A DNA stretch of 64,000 nt from Oncomelania hupensis (Eukaryota; Mollusca; Gastropoda; Littorinimorpha; Pomatiopsidae), in the NCBI GenBank assembly GCA_036898135.1, contig CM072520.1, forward strand, positions 1,649,386-1,713,385. Reading direction: 5' to 3'. Below the pieces are notes generated by a model. It saw only the letters and a list, made by a program, of their open reading frames with translations, was not told the origin of the DNA and did no database searches. The translations under genes and the position numbers were made by a program. Below, piece after piece: positions 12,233 to 23,700 of the stretch. The first letter of the stretch is position 1, and the number at the start of each line of letters is the position of its first letter.

Positions 12233-12897
12233 TTAACTCTTTCCCTGCCAGGCATGTTTCCACGTTTGTGCCAGACATTTCTCTGGCACCGGAAAGAAAG
12301 TTCAGAACCTTAGGCATTTAAGCTACTGTTCTTTCAATAATAGTTGTTAAATAGACATATTTCATATCAAATTAAAGGTAAAAGAGTGAAGAATAAGAAA
12401 ACAAAAAATGTTAATTTGATTATGTTATTGAAATATGTGTTTTGAAAGCATGTTGATCTTTTTGAAATGATAAAATAAAATAAAAATATTTCTACATACC
12501 ACAGTGATAAAAAAAAATCTGGAGGAATAATTCCAATCACTGAATCAGCTTCACACACCAGAAAGAAAATTTATTTAGGATCAAAATACACTTTACAGTT
12601 TGAAATTATATTGATTATTAGCAGAGTTTGACACACTGTCGATTGTGTCTATCACAATGCTTAGTAAAATGCACAAAAAACACTCTAAAAACGAATCAAT
12701 TTGAAGAAACCACGCGCGTGTCGATCGAGAACGAAAGTAGAAAGAGTTATCTCTCTTTGGTTAAAATAAAACTTGGATTTGACTGCGCAAAAAAACGGAA
12801 CGAAACGGAATACTGAAATCGACGATATATCGTCGATTGGCACAAACATGGTGGCTCAGATCGACGATATATCGTCGATTGGCATGAAAAGAGTTAA
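12233..12897. mobile_element. piggyBac-like MITE in POLR2H intron 2
   Basis: A 657-bp segment with terminal inverted repeats CTCTTTCCCTGCCA (left) and, on the opposite strand, CTCTTTTCATGCCA (right), matching at 12 of 14 positions. TTAA flanks each end (12233-12236 and 12894-12897), the target choice of the piggyBac and Kolobok superfamilies. There is no transposase, so it would be non-autonomous. The right end carries two exact copies of a 20-bp palindrome, ATCGACGATATATCGTCGAT, at 12818-12837 and 12860-12879. Confidence 0.62.
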
Positions 12898-13108
12898 ATT
12901 TCAAAATAACAGTTTTCTAAAATAGCAACCTCCTCAGATCGCCACACTTTGAACTTGAGTGAAGAAGTATTTGTGTGCATATAGCACTCATCAATATTAT
13001 TATTATTTCTACCATTATTATGATCATTATTGTCATCGTTAATGTTATTAACATTATTATTATGATGAAATAAATAATGGGTATGACTGTGAAGAGAAGA
13101 AGACAAAC

Positions 13109-13192
13109 CCAGTTCCACAGGGTAGAGCATGGTGTTGACGTCAAGAATGAGGTCCATCTTGAACGACTCGCTCTCACAGAACAGCCTGGACA
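13109..13192 (-). CDS. POLR2H: POLR2H (RPB8/RPABC3) exon 2
   Basis: This 84-nt exon encodes the conserved N-terminal strand region of RPB8. The minus strand reads [18 protein letters not shown] and then NTMLYPVEL, where vertebrate RPB8 has [15 protein letters not shown] followed by YPVDLG. It follows a TTACAG acceptor. Its first two bases join the last base of exon 1 to make a valine codon, and it ends with a single G (phase 1) before a GTTTGT donor, which joins GT from exon 3 to make glycine. The phases on both sides therefore fit with no gap in the protein alignment. The non-canonical donor is the only odd feature. Confidence 0.95.
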
Positions 13193-13311
13193 CTGTAACA
13201 CACAAAACATAACGCCACTTCAATTACTGCTGGTCAAATGATAAACAAATTCAAACAAACAATCAGAATCTTTATTGTCCCAACGAACAGCAAGAAATAT
13301 TATTTTGTAGT

Positions 13312-13835
13312 GTACAACAATCATTGACAATAACAGTCACACAATACAGTCAGTTCAGTGTACAACAATCATTGACAATAACAGTCACACAATACAGTCA
13401 GTGCAGTGTACAACAATCATTGACAATAACAGTCACACAATACAGTCAGTGCAGTGTACAACAATCATTGACAATAACAGTCACACAATACAGTCAGTGT
13501 AGTGTACAAGTGTACAACAATCACTGACAATAACAGTCACACAATACAGTCAGTGCAGTGTACAACAATCATTGACAATAACAGTCACACAATACAGTCA
13601 GTTCAGTGTACAACAATCACTGACGATAACAGTCACATAATACAGTAAATGCAGTGTACAACAATCGTTGACAATAACAGTCACACAATACAGCTTACAG
13701 TCACAGCAGTGTACAACAATCACTGACAATAACAGTCACACAAAATAATCAGTGCAGTGTACAACAATCATTGACAATAAGTAACAGTCACACAATACAG
13801 TCTGTGCAGTGTTCAACAATCATTGAGAATAACAT
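13312..13835. repeat. 48-bp minisatellite array
   Basis: About 11 copies of a 48-bp unit containing TGTACAACAATCATTGACAA and CACACAATACAGTCAGTGCAG, close to the exon 2 acceptor side of intron 1. Divergence rises toward the right end. Confidence 0.95.
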
Positions 13836-14007
13836 TGACACCACAACACAGTCAGAGCAGATTATAATAAATAAATAATAATGAGAAAAAATCCAAACTA
13901 AAATGACAAAACTTAAAAAAATTATGAAAATATAAATTGTGGGGTGAGTACTTAAGACTCCCACTGCGGCATGCATGCGAGAAAACAAACGGTATTTAAA
14001 TGGATGT

Positions 14008-14215
14008 GAGGAGGTACAAATGTATGAAGTATGAGGAGGTACAAATGTATGAAGTATAAGGAGGTACAAATGTATGAAGTATGAGGAGGTACAAATGTGT
14101 GAAGTATAAGAAGGTACAAATGTATGAAGTATGAGGAGGTACAAATGTATGAAGTATGAGGAATGAGGAGGTACAAATGTATGAAGTATGAGGAGGTACA
14201 CATGTATGAAGTAGA
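14008..14215. repeat. 25-bp minisatellite array
   Basis: About eight copies of a 25-bp unit with core GAGGAGGTACAAATGTATGA. One copy has a small insertion near 14160. Confidence 0.95.
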
Positions 14216-14791
14216 TAAAACTTGCAGACAAAACCTCCTACTCCTTACTTGGGCAAACAGGTTGAGATATAAAAGGTTTGCAGGCTCATCTATCAGTTGT
14301 TACACTAGTGTTGAATTTTGACAGCAAACACAATCATGTTCTCAACTGACAGAAAACCTGAATCTCAATGAAGATCAACTGATGCTGAGACTGCACACCT
14401 GTGTTTGTGGTACATATTTCCACAGCTGCGCATCATCATTATTAACTCACAGCGAGCCATTACCATTCATTCCAGCACAAACACAGCTACAAGTCACAGA
14501 AAATGAAATTATAGTCAAAGATTTCTGTAATCGCGCCCAAATTCTACATTTCCTACTGTGAGACTGAAATCGTGCCTGAACAAATCTAATACAGTATTTA
14601 CTACAAAGCCTTCCACATGTATGTACCTCTATACACTACACTAAGCCCATTCACAAACGGACATCGATACTGAAATTACTTTGCCGTTTTAAAGCGAAAT
14701 CAAGTCTTGACAGGAAATTCAAAGCAGAACGTCTACAATATCATCGGAGCTAAAAATATCGCGGACACAGATAGGCCGAAGAATGCAGTTG

Positions 14792-14816
14792 GAAAAAAAA
14801 AAAAAAAAAAAAAAAA
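14792..14816. repeat. Poly(A) run
   Basis: About 25 A residues. It is not clearly attached to a recognisable retroposon. Confidence 0.85.
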
Positions 14817-15918
14817 GCCCCTTCTCTGTGTGACCCAGGCCCAATGACTGCTATTTTCAGCCTCACATTTGCTTACCTACATCCAGCTCATCTCTCTCTC
14901 CCTCTCGCACTCATTCACGACTTCTTCCTTTTCTTCTTCTTCTTTTTCCCCATTGGACTGCCATGAAGAAAATAACTGTTGAGTGGGGCGACGCTACTTA
15001 TTGAGATCAGAGTCAATTTGTCACAGCTGCACCTTTACAAAGGGTTTAGCCAGGGGACACTCGACAGTGACTCAAATCTGCACTGCCAGGCTGTCATCTC
15101 GCATTTCACTGACACTGCACATTCTCACCGATAGGACCACCTTTGAAAAGATGAAGTTTAGTTTACATCTGACAAGTTCCAGTACGGATGCGGGTGGTCA
15201 ACGGTTGTTTCGTTGGTATGGACAATACAAAACTTCATTAATTTCACACAACTCATAAACCAAATAGTAAAAATCAACGCTGATACCAAACAGTATCCTC
15301 ACACCAAAATTACTTATTTGAAGGCTAACACACACTATATTTCAGTAAATTACAGCAAAAGCAAAACTGCACAATTTGACAATGGCCACTCGCGAAACAA
15401 ATGGAGCCATAAAATGACACACTCCAATTACTGAAAGACCCAGCTGACACCAACACACGCACACACACAAATAAATTATTTAAAGAACAGGGCACACTAC
15501 ATTTTTTCTGCAAATTACATTTAATTTTTTTATTAAAACAGAATATGCACACACAAAATTAATTATATTATAGACCATCTCACACCAATCATTTGTCACT
15601 GTCCATCCATTATAGTCACAGGTAACCAGCATAGTTAAAAGTGTAGTGTACATAGCTAGTGTAGCAAGCCAGGCAAAGGCCTACACTATAGTACACTACA
15701 ATGTGTGTATTCAATAGGGAGAGGTCACACAAATATATCACACACACCTTGGCAAAGACCTACACTATAGCACAGTACAGTGTGTATTCAATAGGGAGAG
15801 GTCACAGTATACATCACACACATACTGGCAAACACACATCTGATACCGACGTAGGTGAGATACAGGTAACCACAAAAATATTGGTCTGTAAAAATAATAG
15901 CTATACACTACCTGGTGA

Positions 15919-16034
15919 TAGTAGTAGTAGTAGTAGTATAGTAGTAGTAGTAGTATAGTAGTAGTAGTTATTAGTAGTAGTATAGTAGTAGTAGTTATTA
16001 GTAGTAGCAACAGCAGCAGCAGTAATAGTAGTAC
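15919..16034. repeat. (AGT)n microsatellite
   Basis: Interrupted TAGTAGTAG tract with a repeated ATAGTAGTAGTAGT sub-pattern, ending in AGCAACAGCAGCAGCAG. Confidence 0.93.
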
Positions 16035-16549
16035 AGTAGTAGGCGTATCCACACTTTCCTTTGGGTATTTATGCATGCAGTGCTATTACTTATCAAAGCA
16101 ATATTTACCAAGCCCTACAGTTTTAAAAAAAATAATACTAAAAGAAGAAAAAGAAAAAATAAAGCACACCTCCTTCTTGCACTAAATCCAAATGGCCACT
16201 GGTTACTACAGTATAACATTAGCCATAGCTGGCACTGCTGCTCCTCCTGCAACTACTGGCTTTACTAGTGTATTAATGTTGCTGTACCCTCTATCAGCGT
16301 GAAGTAAGTCCAGTTTGATATTTGATGAAACAAGCTACACACACACACCCTCTCCCCTCCCTCCCACCCCCAACTATGGTGCACACATTGTTGCTAGGCA
16401 ACGCCTCATAGCCTACAAAGGTGCTTGGACAACGTTATCGTACTACATTTACTACTACTAGTACATGTACTACTTTGTGTTAACGGCATCAGTATAGTAG
16501 GTCACTATAGTACAGTATTACTACCGGGCTCACACCCGCACGCACAAAC

Positions 16550-16550
<1 letters not shown>

Positions 16551-16612
<62 letters not shown>
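16551..16612. repeat. (CT)n microsatellite
   Basis: About 60 bp of perfect CT repeat. Confidence 0.95.
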
Positions 16613-16620
<8 letters not shown>

Positions 16621-16808
16621 TTTTCTACTCTTTCTCTCTGATGCACACCTATACACACATTCAATACTTGTCAAAGCGATGATTGATTATCAAAATAGAA
16701 TTAGCTCATAGATCACCTATCCCTTGCATCTTCAAGTTCCCACTTACTCATCCACGACCATCTTCCCCCCTCCCCCCCAATAAACCCTCTTTTCTGTTCT
16801 TCCGCTAA

Positions 16809-18320
16809 TTGCAAACTCTCTCTCTCTCTCTCTCTCTTACCCGAATTTTACCCGAATTCTGGAATTCCTCTCTGATAATCCCCATTCTAATATCAGGTAA
16901 GCCTCGTGCTGTAGTTTCTAGTTATAGGCCTATTGCCTTAACCTCTCACGCATGTAAAGTTATGGAAAAGATAGTACTGGAAAGATTATTGCATTTTTGT
17001 AATAAAACAAGTGTAATTCCAATTAACCAAGCTGGTTTTCAAAAGGGAAGATCAACTACTGATCATCTTGTGAAGCTTACAACGAATATAAAGAAACAAT
17101 TTGCCAGACGAAAAGGGGTATTAGCTACTTTTTTTGACATCAATAAAGCGTACGATAGAGTGTGGCATACTCGTTTATTGTACAAGTTAAAAAGTATAGG
17201 AATTTCAGGTAACATGTACACTTACATTAAAAGTCTTCTTTCTAATAGGAAGATAAAGGTTAAAGTAGATAATTCTTATTCATCTAGTCAAAACACTGAT
17301 ATAGGAATTCCTCAGGGGGCAATAATCTCACCTGTATTGTTCAATATATTAATTCATGATTTACCTAAAGTGATAGGCAAAAATGTTTCTCTTGCTCAAT
17401 ACGCTGATGATATAGCACTATGGATGAATGTTAATCTAAAAAGAAAAACGTCCCTTTTTGAAATTAAACACGTGACAAATTGTTACCAACGAGAAATAAA
17501 TTTAATCAGTACTTTTATGATTAAAAATGGGTTAGAACTTTCAAAAGAAAAAACTAATTTAATATTGTTTAGTAATGGACAAGAGCCTAGATTGCTTCCT
17601 AAAATCGTGATTGACAACACTGAACTTAAGTATGTGAAAGAAATAAAATTTCTTGGAGTTTATCTTACAACAAAATTGAACTGGAAAAGACACATCGATT
17701 ATCTCACTCAAAAAGCACTTAAAATTTACAATCTTCTAAAAATAATCAGTAGGAAACCATGGGGACAGGACTCAAAAACATTAATACATCTAGCTTGTTC
17801 TATGATTAGATCTAAGTTAACGTATGGGCAAGAGGTTTACTTTTCGGCTCCGAAATCGTATTTAAAAACGTTACAAAGCCTAGATAGCAAAGCCATAAAA
17901 TTAGCTTTAGGAGTATCAGTCCACACACGTACTGAAAAAGTCTATACATTAGCAGGGATAATGCCCTTACTTGATTGGAGAAAATTGGCTTGCGCAAAGT
18001 ACATTGTGAGAGCAAAAGCAGTCCTGAATTACAACAAAGAAGAGATATTGTTAAGATCAGACACAGACTTCCCTAAACATGCAAAAAATGTTTCTTCTTT
18101 TGAAACAATTGCAACATATACAAAAGATCTTATGCAAACTGTTCAAGAAGACTTCGTAGTTCTAGATCCAATTTCCTGTACGTCGCCATTACCACCCGTG
18201 GGAACTTTAAAACAGCCTATTTTGATATTCATTATTGTACAGAAAATAAATCTAATAATGCAGCCATTCTGGCCACAAAGGCTCGATTACACCTGGAAAG
18301 CAAATATTATCAACATTTAA
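16809..18320 (+). CDS. Reverse transcriptase of a 5'-truncated I/Nimb-like retrotransposon
   Basis: The 503-codon open frame enters the element at about codon 14. It encodes most of a non-LTR reverse transcriptase: SYRPIALTS at residues 38-46, QAGFQKGRSTTDH at 74-86, motif A FFDINKAYD at 108-116 (Asp110), IPQGAIISPVLF at 167-178, and the catalytic YADD at 198-201. The catalytic residues are intact. No endonuclease or ORF1 precedes it, because the copy is truncated at its 5' end and starts right after a (CT)n tract. Near 18.17-18.22 kb the frame is lost around a degenerate PPW-like motif and coding continues in another frame as RNase H, so this copy is broken. An RT followed by RNase H points to the I, Nimb, R1 or Loa groups; Nimb or I is my inference. 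Confidence 0.88.
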   Translation: MQTLSLSLSLTRILPEFWNSSLIIPILISGKPRAVVSSYRPIALTSHACKVMEKIVLERLLHFCNKTSVIPINQAGFQKGRSTTDHLVKLTTNIKKQFARRKGVLATFFDINKAYDRVWHTRLLYKLKSIGISGNMYTYIKSLLSNRKIKVKVDNSYSSSQNTDIGIPQGAIISPVLFNILIHDLPKVIGKNVSLAQYADDIALWMNVNLKRKTSLFEIKHVTNCYQREINLISTFMIKNGLELSKEKTNLILFSNGQEPRLLPKIVIDNTELKYVKEIKFLGVYLTTKLNWKRHIDYLTQKALKIYNLLKIISRKPWGQDSKTLIHLACSMIRSKLTYGQEVYFSAPKSYLKTLQSLDSKAIKLALGVSVHTRTEKVYTLAGIMPLLDWRKLACAKYIVRAKAVLNYNKEEILLRSDTDFPKHAKNVSSFETIATYTKDLMQTVQEDFVVLDPISCTSPLPPVGTLKQPILIFIIVQKINLIMQPFWPQRLDYTWKANIINI

Positions 18321-19078
18321 AAATTTATACAGATGGTTCTGTGCTAGAATCATCCGATGCAGGAGCGGCATATGTAATACCAGAATTAAATATAAAAGAA
18401 TCTTTTTATTTAGGTAAGGGGATTTCGATTTTCACTGCAGAATTAATAGCAGTTTTAATGGCTCTAAGCAAAATTGAAAGTCTGTCTACAAATATTTTGC
18501 AAATTGTTGTGTGTGTAGATTCAATGACCGTCCTGGAGGCATTGCAATCAAACAAGTCTAAGGAAAGAAAAGAAATTATTATTGAAATAAAGCATCTAAT
18601 CAACAATTTAATTGTTAACGGAACAGATGTAAGTTTCTGCTGGATACCGTCACATAGTGGGTTTCTATATAATGACTGGGCAGATAGGGGGGCAAAACAG
18701 AGTGCCTCAAATTTGAACTCCAAGGTTATTGCATTGAAGAAATCCCCTAAAGAAATACAACATCATATTGAACATAGTTTACTTAGACAAATTATATTTG
18801 ACACACATTTTGAAGAGCAGAGTAAAGTCTCAAGAGCTATTTCCTCAATGGCAAATCGAATATGGCTTAATGCAATAAGACCGAAATATTGTAAAAATAT
18901 TTTATGTGCCTGTGGCAGACCTTTGTCTTTAGAACACATGTTGTTTGCATGCTCTACTGTTGCCCCTATTTTACCGCTGGAGATGAACGACAAAACTTCC
19001 TTAAAAGAAATTAATTATGCTTTGTGTATTACATTAGCGAAAATAATCTTTGATTCACCTGTTGCAAGATTAATATAA
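18170..19078 (+). CDS. RNase H and C-terminal region of the I/Nimb-like element
   Basis: The open frame continues the retrotransposon after a frameshift. It shows YTDGS at 18326 (first catalytic Asp), FTAELIAV (Glu), VCVDSMTV (Asp) and WIPSHSGF then WADRGAK (His and the last Asp), which is the complete RNase H active-site set. The C-terminus has CACGRPLSLEHMLFAC, a Cys/His knuckle typical of this group. The frame ends in TAA at 19076-19078, just before the T-rich stretch and microsatellite tail. No start codon is needed, since the region would be translated as part of the polyprotein. Confidence 0.85.
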   Translation, partial: NFLYVAITTRGNFKTAYFDIHYCTENKSNNAAILATKARLHLESKYYQHLKIYTDGSVLESSDAGAAYVIPELNIKESFYLGKGISIFTAELIAVLMALSKIESLSTNILQIVVCVDSMTVLEALQSNKSKERKEIIIEIKHLINNLIVNGTDVSFCWIPSHSGFLYNDWADRGAKQSASNLNSKVIALKKSPKEIQHHIEHSLLRQIIFDTHFEEQSKVSRAISSMANRIWLNAIRPKYCKNILCACGRPLSLEHMLFACSTVAPILPLEMNDKTSLKEINYALCITLAKIIFDSPVARLI

Positions 19079-19099
19079 TCGTTTAATTTTTTTTTTTAA

Positions 19100-19109
19100 A
19101 ACATTATTC

Positions 19110-19156
<47 letters not shown>

Positions 19157-19159
19157 GTA

Positions 19160-19221
<62 letters not shown>

Positions 19222-19245
19222 TTTATTTATTATTTTTTTTTTTTT
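19100..19245. repeat. (ATT)n/(TTTA)n tail of the retrotransposon
   Basis: About 100 bp of ATT repeats, then TTTATTTATTT and a T run, directly after the RNase H stop codon. I-type elements usually end in short TAA-like repeats, so this is probably the element's own tail after slippage expansion. Confidence 0.85.
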
Positions 19246-19287
19246 GGTCTTATCATCTTGATGAATGAAGACAATAAAATCAACAAC

Positions 19288-19288
<1 letters not shown>

Positions 19289-19338
<50 letters not shown>
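19289..19338. repeat. (CT)n microsatellite at retrotransposon 3' flank
   Basis: About 48 bp of CT repeat. Another CT tract borders the element's 5' end. Confidence 0.95.
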
Positions 19339-19341
<3 letters not shown>

Positions 19342-19917
19342 CTCCAAATACATAGACATAAAGTCACAATTACAAATCCATCCCATTTAAAAGCACTTTC
19401 CTTTGCTGGTTGATCAAAGTGAAATGTGGCCATCATAGCTGTAAGCCTAGTTCACAAACACAGAGTGTCCAAGACGACAGGGGTTTCCACACACCCTGCA
19501 TAACACAACTCACAGGTCAACAGCGCTTGATAGGTCTCTGATGCTCTGTCTTACCTGTCCAACTTGACGCCTTTCTTACCCCTAGGCGCCTTTCCAAAAG
19601 TAATTTACCCCACCACCAAATTCCACCACAAACCCCACCCAAAACAATCATACCCTCCCACCCCCCTACCATAATCTAACCCTAGACCTCCACACACACT
19701 CTCCAACCATAATCTATAACCTTGACTCACCCCACATCCAACATAATCTCTCAACAGTCTCCTTTTAGTCCTCAAATAAACACACTCATCAACCATCCAC
19801 TCTCACATACTTGACCTCAAACACCCAACTCTCCAACCATAATCCTATCACACCTTCCTTGACTCACAACACAACTCGCAACCAAAACCCTCACACCACT
19901 TTGACTACAAAAACACC

Positions 19918-20216
19918 ACTCTCAACCATAATCCATCACATCTCCTTGTCCCTCAACACACCACTCTCCAACCATAATCTATCACATCTCCTTGTCCCTC
20001 AACACACCACTCTCCAACCATAATCTATCACATCTCCTTGTCCCTCAACACACCACTCTCCAACCATAATCTATCACATCTCCTTGTCCCTCAACACACC
20101 ACTCTCCAACCATAATCTATCACATCTCCTTGTCCCTCAACACACCACTCTCCAACCATAATCTATCACATCTCCTTGTCCCTCAACACACCACTCTCCA
20201 ACCATAATCTATCATC
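19918..20216. repeat. 46-bp minisatellite array
   Basis: Six to seven copies of a 46-bp unit containing TATCACATCTCCTTGTCCCT and CACCACTCTCCAACCATAAT. Degenerate, spaced versions of CTCCAACCATAATC extend left to about 19705, so the array arose from a locally repetitive C/A-rich tract. Confidence 0.93.
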
Positions 20217-20593
20217 TCCTCCCCACCCACTCCACCCATTCCTTCCACCACTGTACCACACACTTCATACTTAGTACTACAACCATCTTCCCCCTTCCTC
20301 CGTCCCCTGCAGCGTCATGTGCATGTGGCCAAACTCCTTCATTCATGTACCGATGTACGACTACACTAAAACGCACCCATACCTGTACATACACATGCAC
20401 GAACACGCGCACTAACACACGAACATACGCTCTAACACATCACACACACGCAAATTGTGATCACGACATCGGTCCGGACAGCAGTGAGAATGGTCACAGA
20501 AACTGGAGTTTTAGCAAACTCGCAACGCACAGGGAACAACGTTCAATAATCGCCTGACAGGAGGTAAGGAGGGAGGGAGAGAGAGAACACTGA

Positions 20594-20596
<3 letters not shown>

Positions 20597-20663
<67 letters not shown>
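20597..20663. repeat. (GA)n microsatellite
   Basis: About 65 bp of GA repeat with one AAA interruption. Confidence 0.95.
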
Positions 20664-21261
20664 CAGTCACAGACTTGGGAATGTTTGGAGGGAATGGAGT
20701 GTCGCCATGGCACAGGCCCCAGAACAACAAAGTGACATGGTGAAACAGCACAGGCGCTCCAATAGCCACTCCAAGGCTGGCACCAAACACTGGCCAACAA
20801 TCGATCTACATGTTCCACCGCCCAACAGCGATCAAAAGATAGGCTGGAACCAACTGAAGCGAAACAGAAAAGGCGATTGCTTGCAACACATTAATAAAAG
20901 TATGAATTTGAAATCGATGCGCTTTTGATAGAATAATCGTTGGAGTGGAAAAAGTAAATTCCGTTGGCAAGTCTCTACAGGATTCCAAACTTAAAAGGCA
21001 AAGTCAATGACACAGCAAAAGGGACGTGTGAACGCGTGCATTGCACAGTCAGTGCTAGTGTAACAATCCCTTTCTTCCTAATATAGTCAATAAAGCAACC
21101 AGCCGATGAATCAATCAAATATGTTGTTTGTTGAAAGGTCCAAACACAATACAAGTACAACCCTACGGATAATGTGAGCTTCGTGGACAGTCTTTACAAA
21201 CACGACAGGATTCTGATACGGCGTGATAGGAAACGTCACTACACGATAGAACAGAAACAAT

Positions 21262-21475
21262 GCAGTCCTACACAACACAATACAATGTAAAGTTGTAAGC
21301 TTAGCCTATCATCGTTGGATCAGTATTCCTTGATGGTAAAACTGAAACGATATCTACCAATACTATTAGCAGTCCTACACAACACAATACAATGTAAAGT
21401 TGTAAGCTTAGCCTATCATCGTTGGATCAGTATTCCTTGATGGTAAAACTGAAACGATATCTACCAATACTATTG
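21262..21475. repeat. 107-bp tandem duplication
   Basis: Two essentially identical direct copies begin at 21262 and 21369 with GCAGTCCTACACAACACAAT. No gene or element is recognised inside. Confidence 0.95.
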
Positions 21476-21907
21476 GTCAAAGCTTTTATGGCTACTCAGC
21501 ACTATTGTAATGTTATCTAAGCCCGACCACAGCCTTAACAGCGACAGGCAGGCAAGTTCCATCTTGCTCTGTCTTAACATTGTTGTCTTGGTTTCATATT
21601 ATGCTAACAAACCTCCATTCGTTGTCTCATGACCTTACTGAGAGATCAGCTCCGTTTACAATGAAACACACACACGCGCTCCCACTTTCGTGGACCTATT
21701 GAGCCCACTATCCTACCACAGGCATACCGGGTTGGTGTGTGAAGTCTACCTGGTATGCACCATACTGACAGTACTGCAGTAACGAACAGATAACAACCCT
21801 GGTACAGGATCAACAATGAACACAGACGTCATAAAAGCTCTAGGTCAATAATCTTTCAAATCGATCACTGCGAAACCGGTTTGATCAGTGTCATTGCCAG
21901 TTGACAA

Positions 21908-21927
21908 AACACACACACACACACACA

Positions 21928-22017
<90 letters not shown>

Positions 22018-22077
22018 AGTTCTACCTGACATTAAAACTGAAGGAAAGAAAGCACACGCACACATACACACACTCAC

Positions 22078-22158
<81 letters not shown>
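21908..22158. repeat. Compound (CA)n-(GA)n microsatellites
   Basis: CA repeat at 21908-21930, GA repeat at 21931-22014, unique sequence with a CA patch, then a second GA tract at 22081-22158. The sequence CAGAAGGAAAGAAAG-like follows both GA blocks, so the block was probably duplicated. Confidence 0.93.
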
Positions 22159-22160
<2 letters not shown>

Positions 22161-22814
22161 ACCTCCGACACCAGAACAGAAGGAAAGAAAGTTTAGTTCA
22201 ATTCCAATCGCATGCCAAAATGGTTTTAGTTTGAGAAGAAGAAGAAGTAGAAGAAGAAGTGCGATGTAAGGTTGCGTCACTACACAATGATGAAAACAGA
22301 AGTCAAGGAGTGCCGTGTAGGTTTGAACTTGTAGAAGGCGGCGGCGGGAGATAGAAGAGCCGAGTCAAACATGAAACTGTGGAAGCGGATGAGCAGTCAA
22401 GCGTAAAAGGGTTGGTGGATTGCACCACGTCAACTCTGGCACAACGCCCTTAACCGTTACACTGGCTACATCTAGTGTTCAGGGTAACCACCAACACCGT
22501 CACAGGCACTTCTCACAAGCAATATACGCTTGCGCGCTTCTGTATGCACAAACGTGGTTTTTTTTTTTTTACTCTCTCTCTCTCTAAAAGAAATGAATTC
22601 AATACTTGTGTGGAGAGAGCAGAAAGGTTTAGTTGGTGTGATCACAAAGGAACAAGTTATGTGGAAACGAGCCTTTCACGTTCAGTCCTCCAATAGAAAT
22701 ATCGCACATCATGCAATAGCCAAAGCTTCCTGTTTTCTACAACAGACGTCCCCGCACACGCACACACAAACTCCGGCACCGGAAACCAATTATTTCCCCA
22801 GCAAACCCGACCAA

Positions 22815-23212
22815 CCCACTGTTTCCTGTCCATGACAACAAGCACAGGAACAAACACCCACTGTTTCCTGTCCATGACAACAAGCACAGGAACAAACACC
22901 CACTGTTTCCTGTCCATGACAACAAGCACAGGAACAAACACCCACTGTTTCCTGTCCAAGACAACAAGCACAGGAACAAACACCCACTGTTTCCTGTCCA
23001 AGACAACAAGCACAGGAACAAACACCCACTGTTTCCTGTCCAAGACAACAAGCACAGGAACAAAGACAACAAGCACAGGAACAAACACCCACTGTTTCCT
23101 GTCCAAGACAAGCACAGGAACAAACACCCACTGTTTTCCTGTCCAAGACAACAAGCACAGGAACAAACACCCACTGTTTCCTGTCCAAGACAACAAGCAC
23201 AGGAACAAACAC
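22815..23212. repeat. 42-bp minisatellite array
   Basis: About nine copies of a 42-bp unit containing CCACTGTTTCCTGTCCATGA and CAACAAGCACAGGAACAAAC. Copies 1-3 have CCATGAC and later copies CCAAGAC. One internal copy is shortened to 21 bp (near 23050) and another lacks 3 bp. Confidence 0.95.
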
Positions 23213-23614
23213 CTAATCAATGAATGAAGATCATCAACCAGTGCAATAAAGTCCCCAAAACCTCGGCGCCAATAACCAAACACAAAACACCGTGCCATCG
23301 CCTGCAAAACCTGTACCTGTCAGCATCTGCTTGCACTAAAGGAGTTTTCCGTTTTATCTACATCGTTCAAGCCTTTTTCACAACCTTTCAAGGTAGCATT
23401 GGTATTCAATAGTGTCAAGTTACCCGAAGTGGGAATATAATTACCACAGTAATAACAAGTTGGTGTTCAATGCTAAAACACGTATCTTTCTCATTAAGAT
23501 TTCAGGAGCTGCCTAGTGCTCTTTTAAAAACTTCATTTTACCATTACGCCTTGTTGAGATTACATTGTATGCTGAACGACAGAGCCAAAAAAGTGAGATA
23601 ACTGCGATACTAGT

Positions 23615-23615
23615 A

Positions 23616-23666
<51 letters not shown>

Positions 23667-23700
23667 TTTACTATATCAAACAGTACACACACACACACTA
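23615..23700. repeat. (CA)n microsatellite
   Basis: About 47 bp of CA repeat. The following AACATTTACTA, ATCAAACAGTAC and ACACACAC module is present twice (23662-23740). Confidence 0.92.

Larger units (their letters stand above)
11403..13108 (-). other. POLR2H: POLR2H intron 2
   Basis: A 1706-bp intron. The donor next to exon 2 is GTTTGT, a weak match to consensus, and the acceptor is a CAG. It contains a 166-bp direct duplication and a TTAA-flanked MITE, so nearly 1 kb of it is explained by repeats. The remainder is AT-rich and unremarkable, with ATT-rich sequence around 12990-13075. Confidence 0.85.
16838..19290 (+). mobile_element. I/Nimb-like non-LTR retrotransposon, 5'-truncated
   Basis: It consists of the reverse transcriptase, an RNase H in a shifted frame, a C-terminal Cys-rich knuckle, a T-rich stretch, an ATT/TTTA microsatellite tail (19100-19235) and a short unique end with ACAATAAAATCAACAACAAC. 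Both flanks are (CT)n tracts (16818-16837 and 19291-19338), as if the element had landed in a CT microsatellite. A second, more damaged copy of the same family lies on the minus strand at 45266-47270. Confidence 0.85.
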
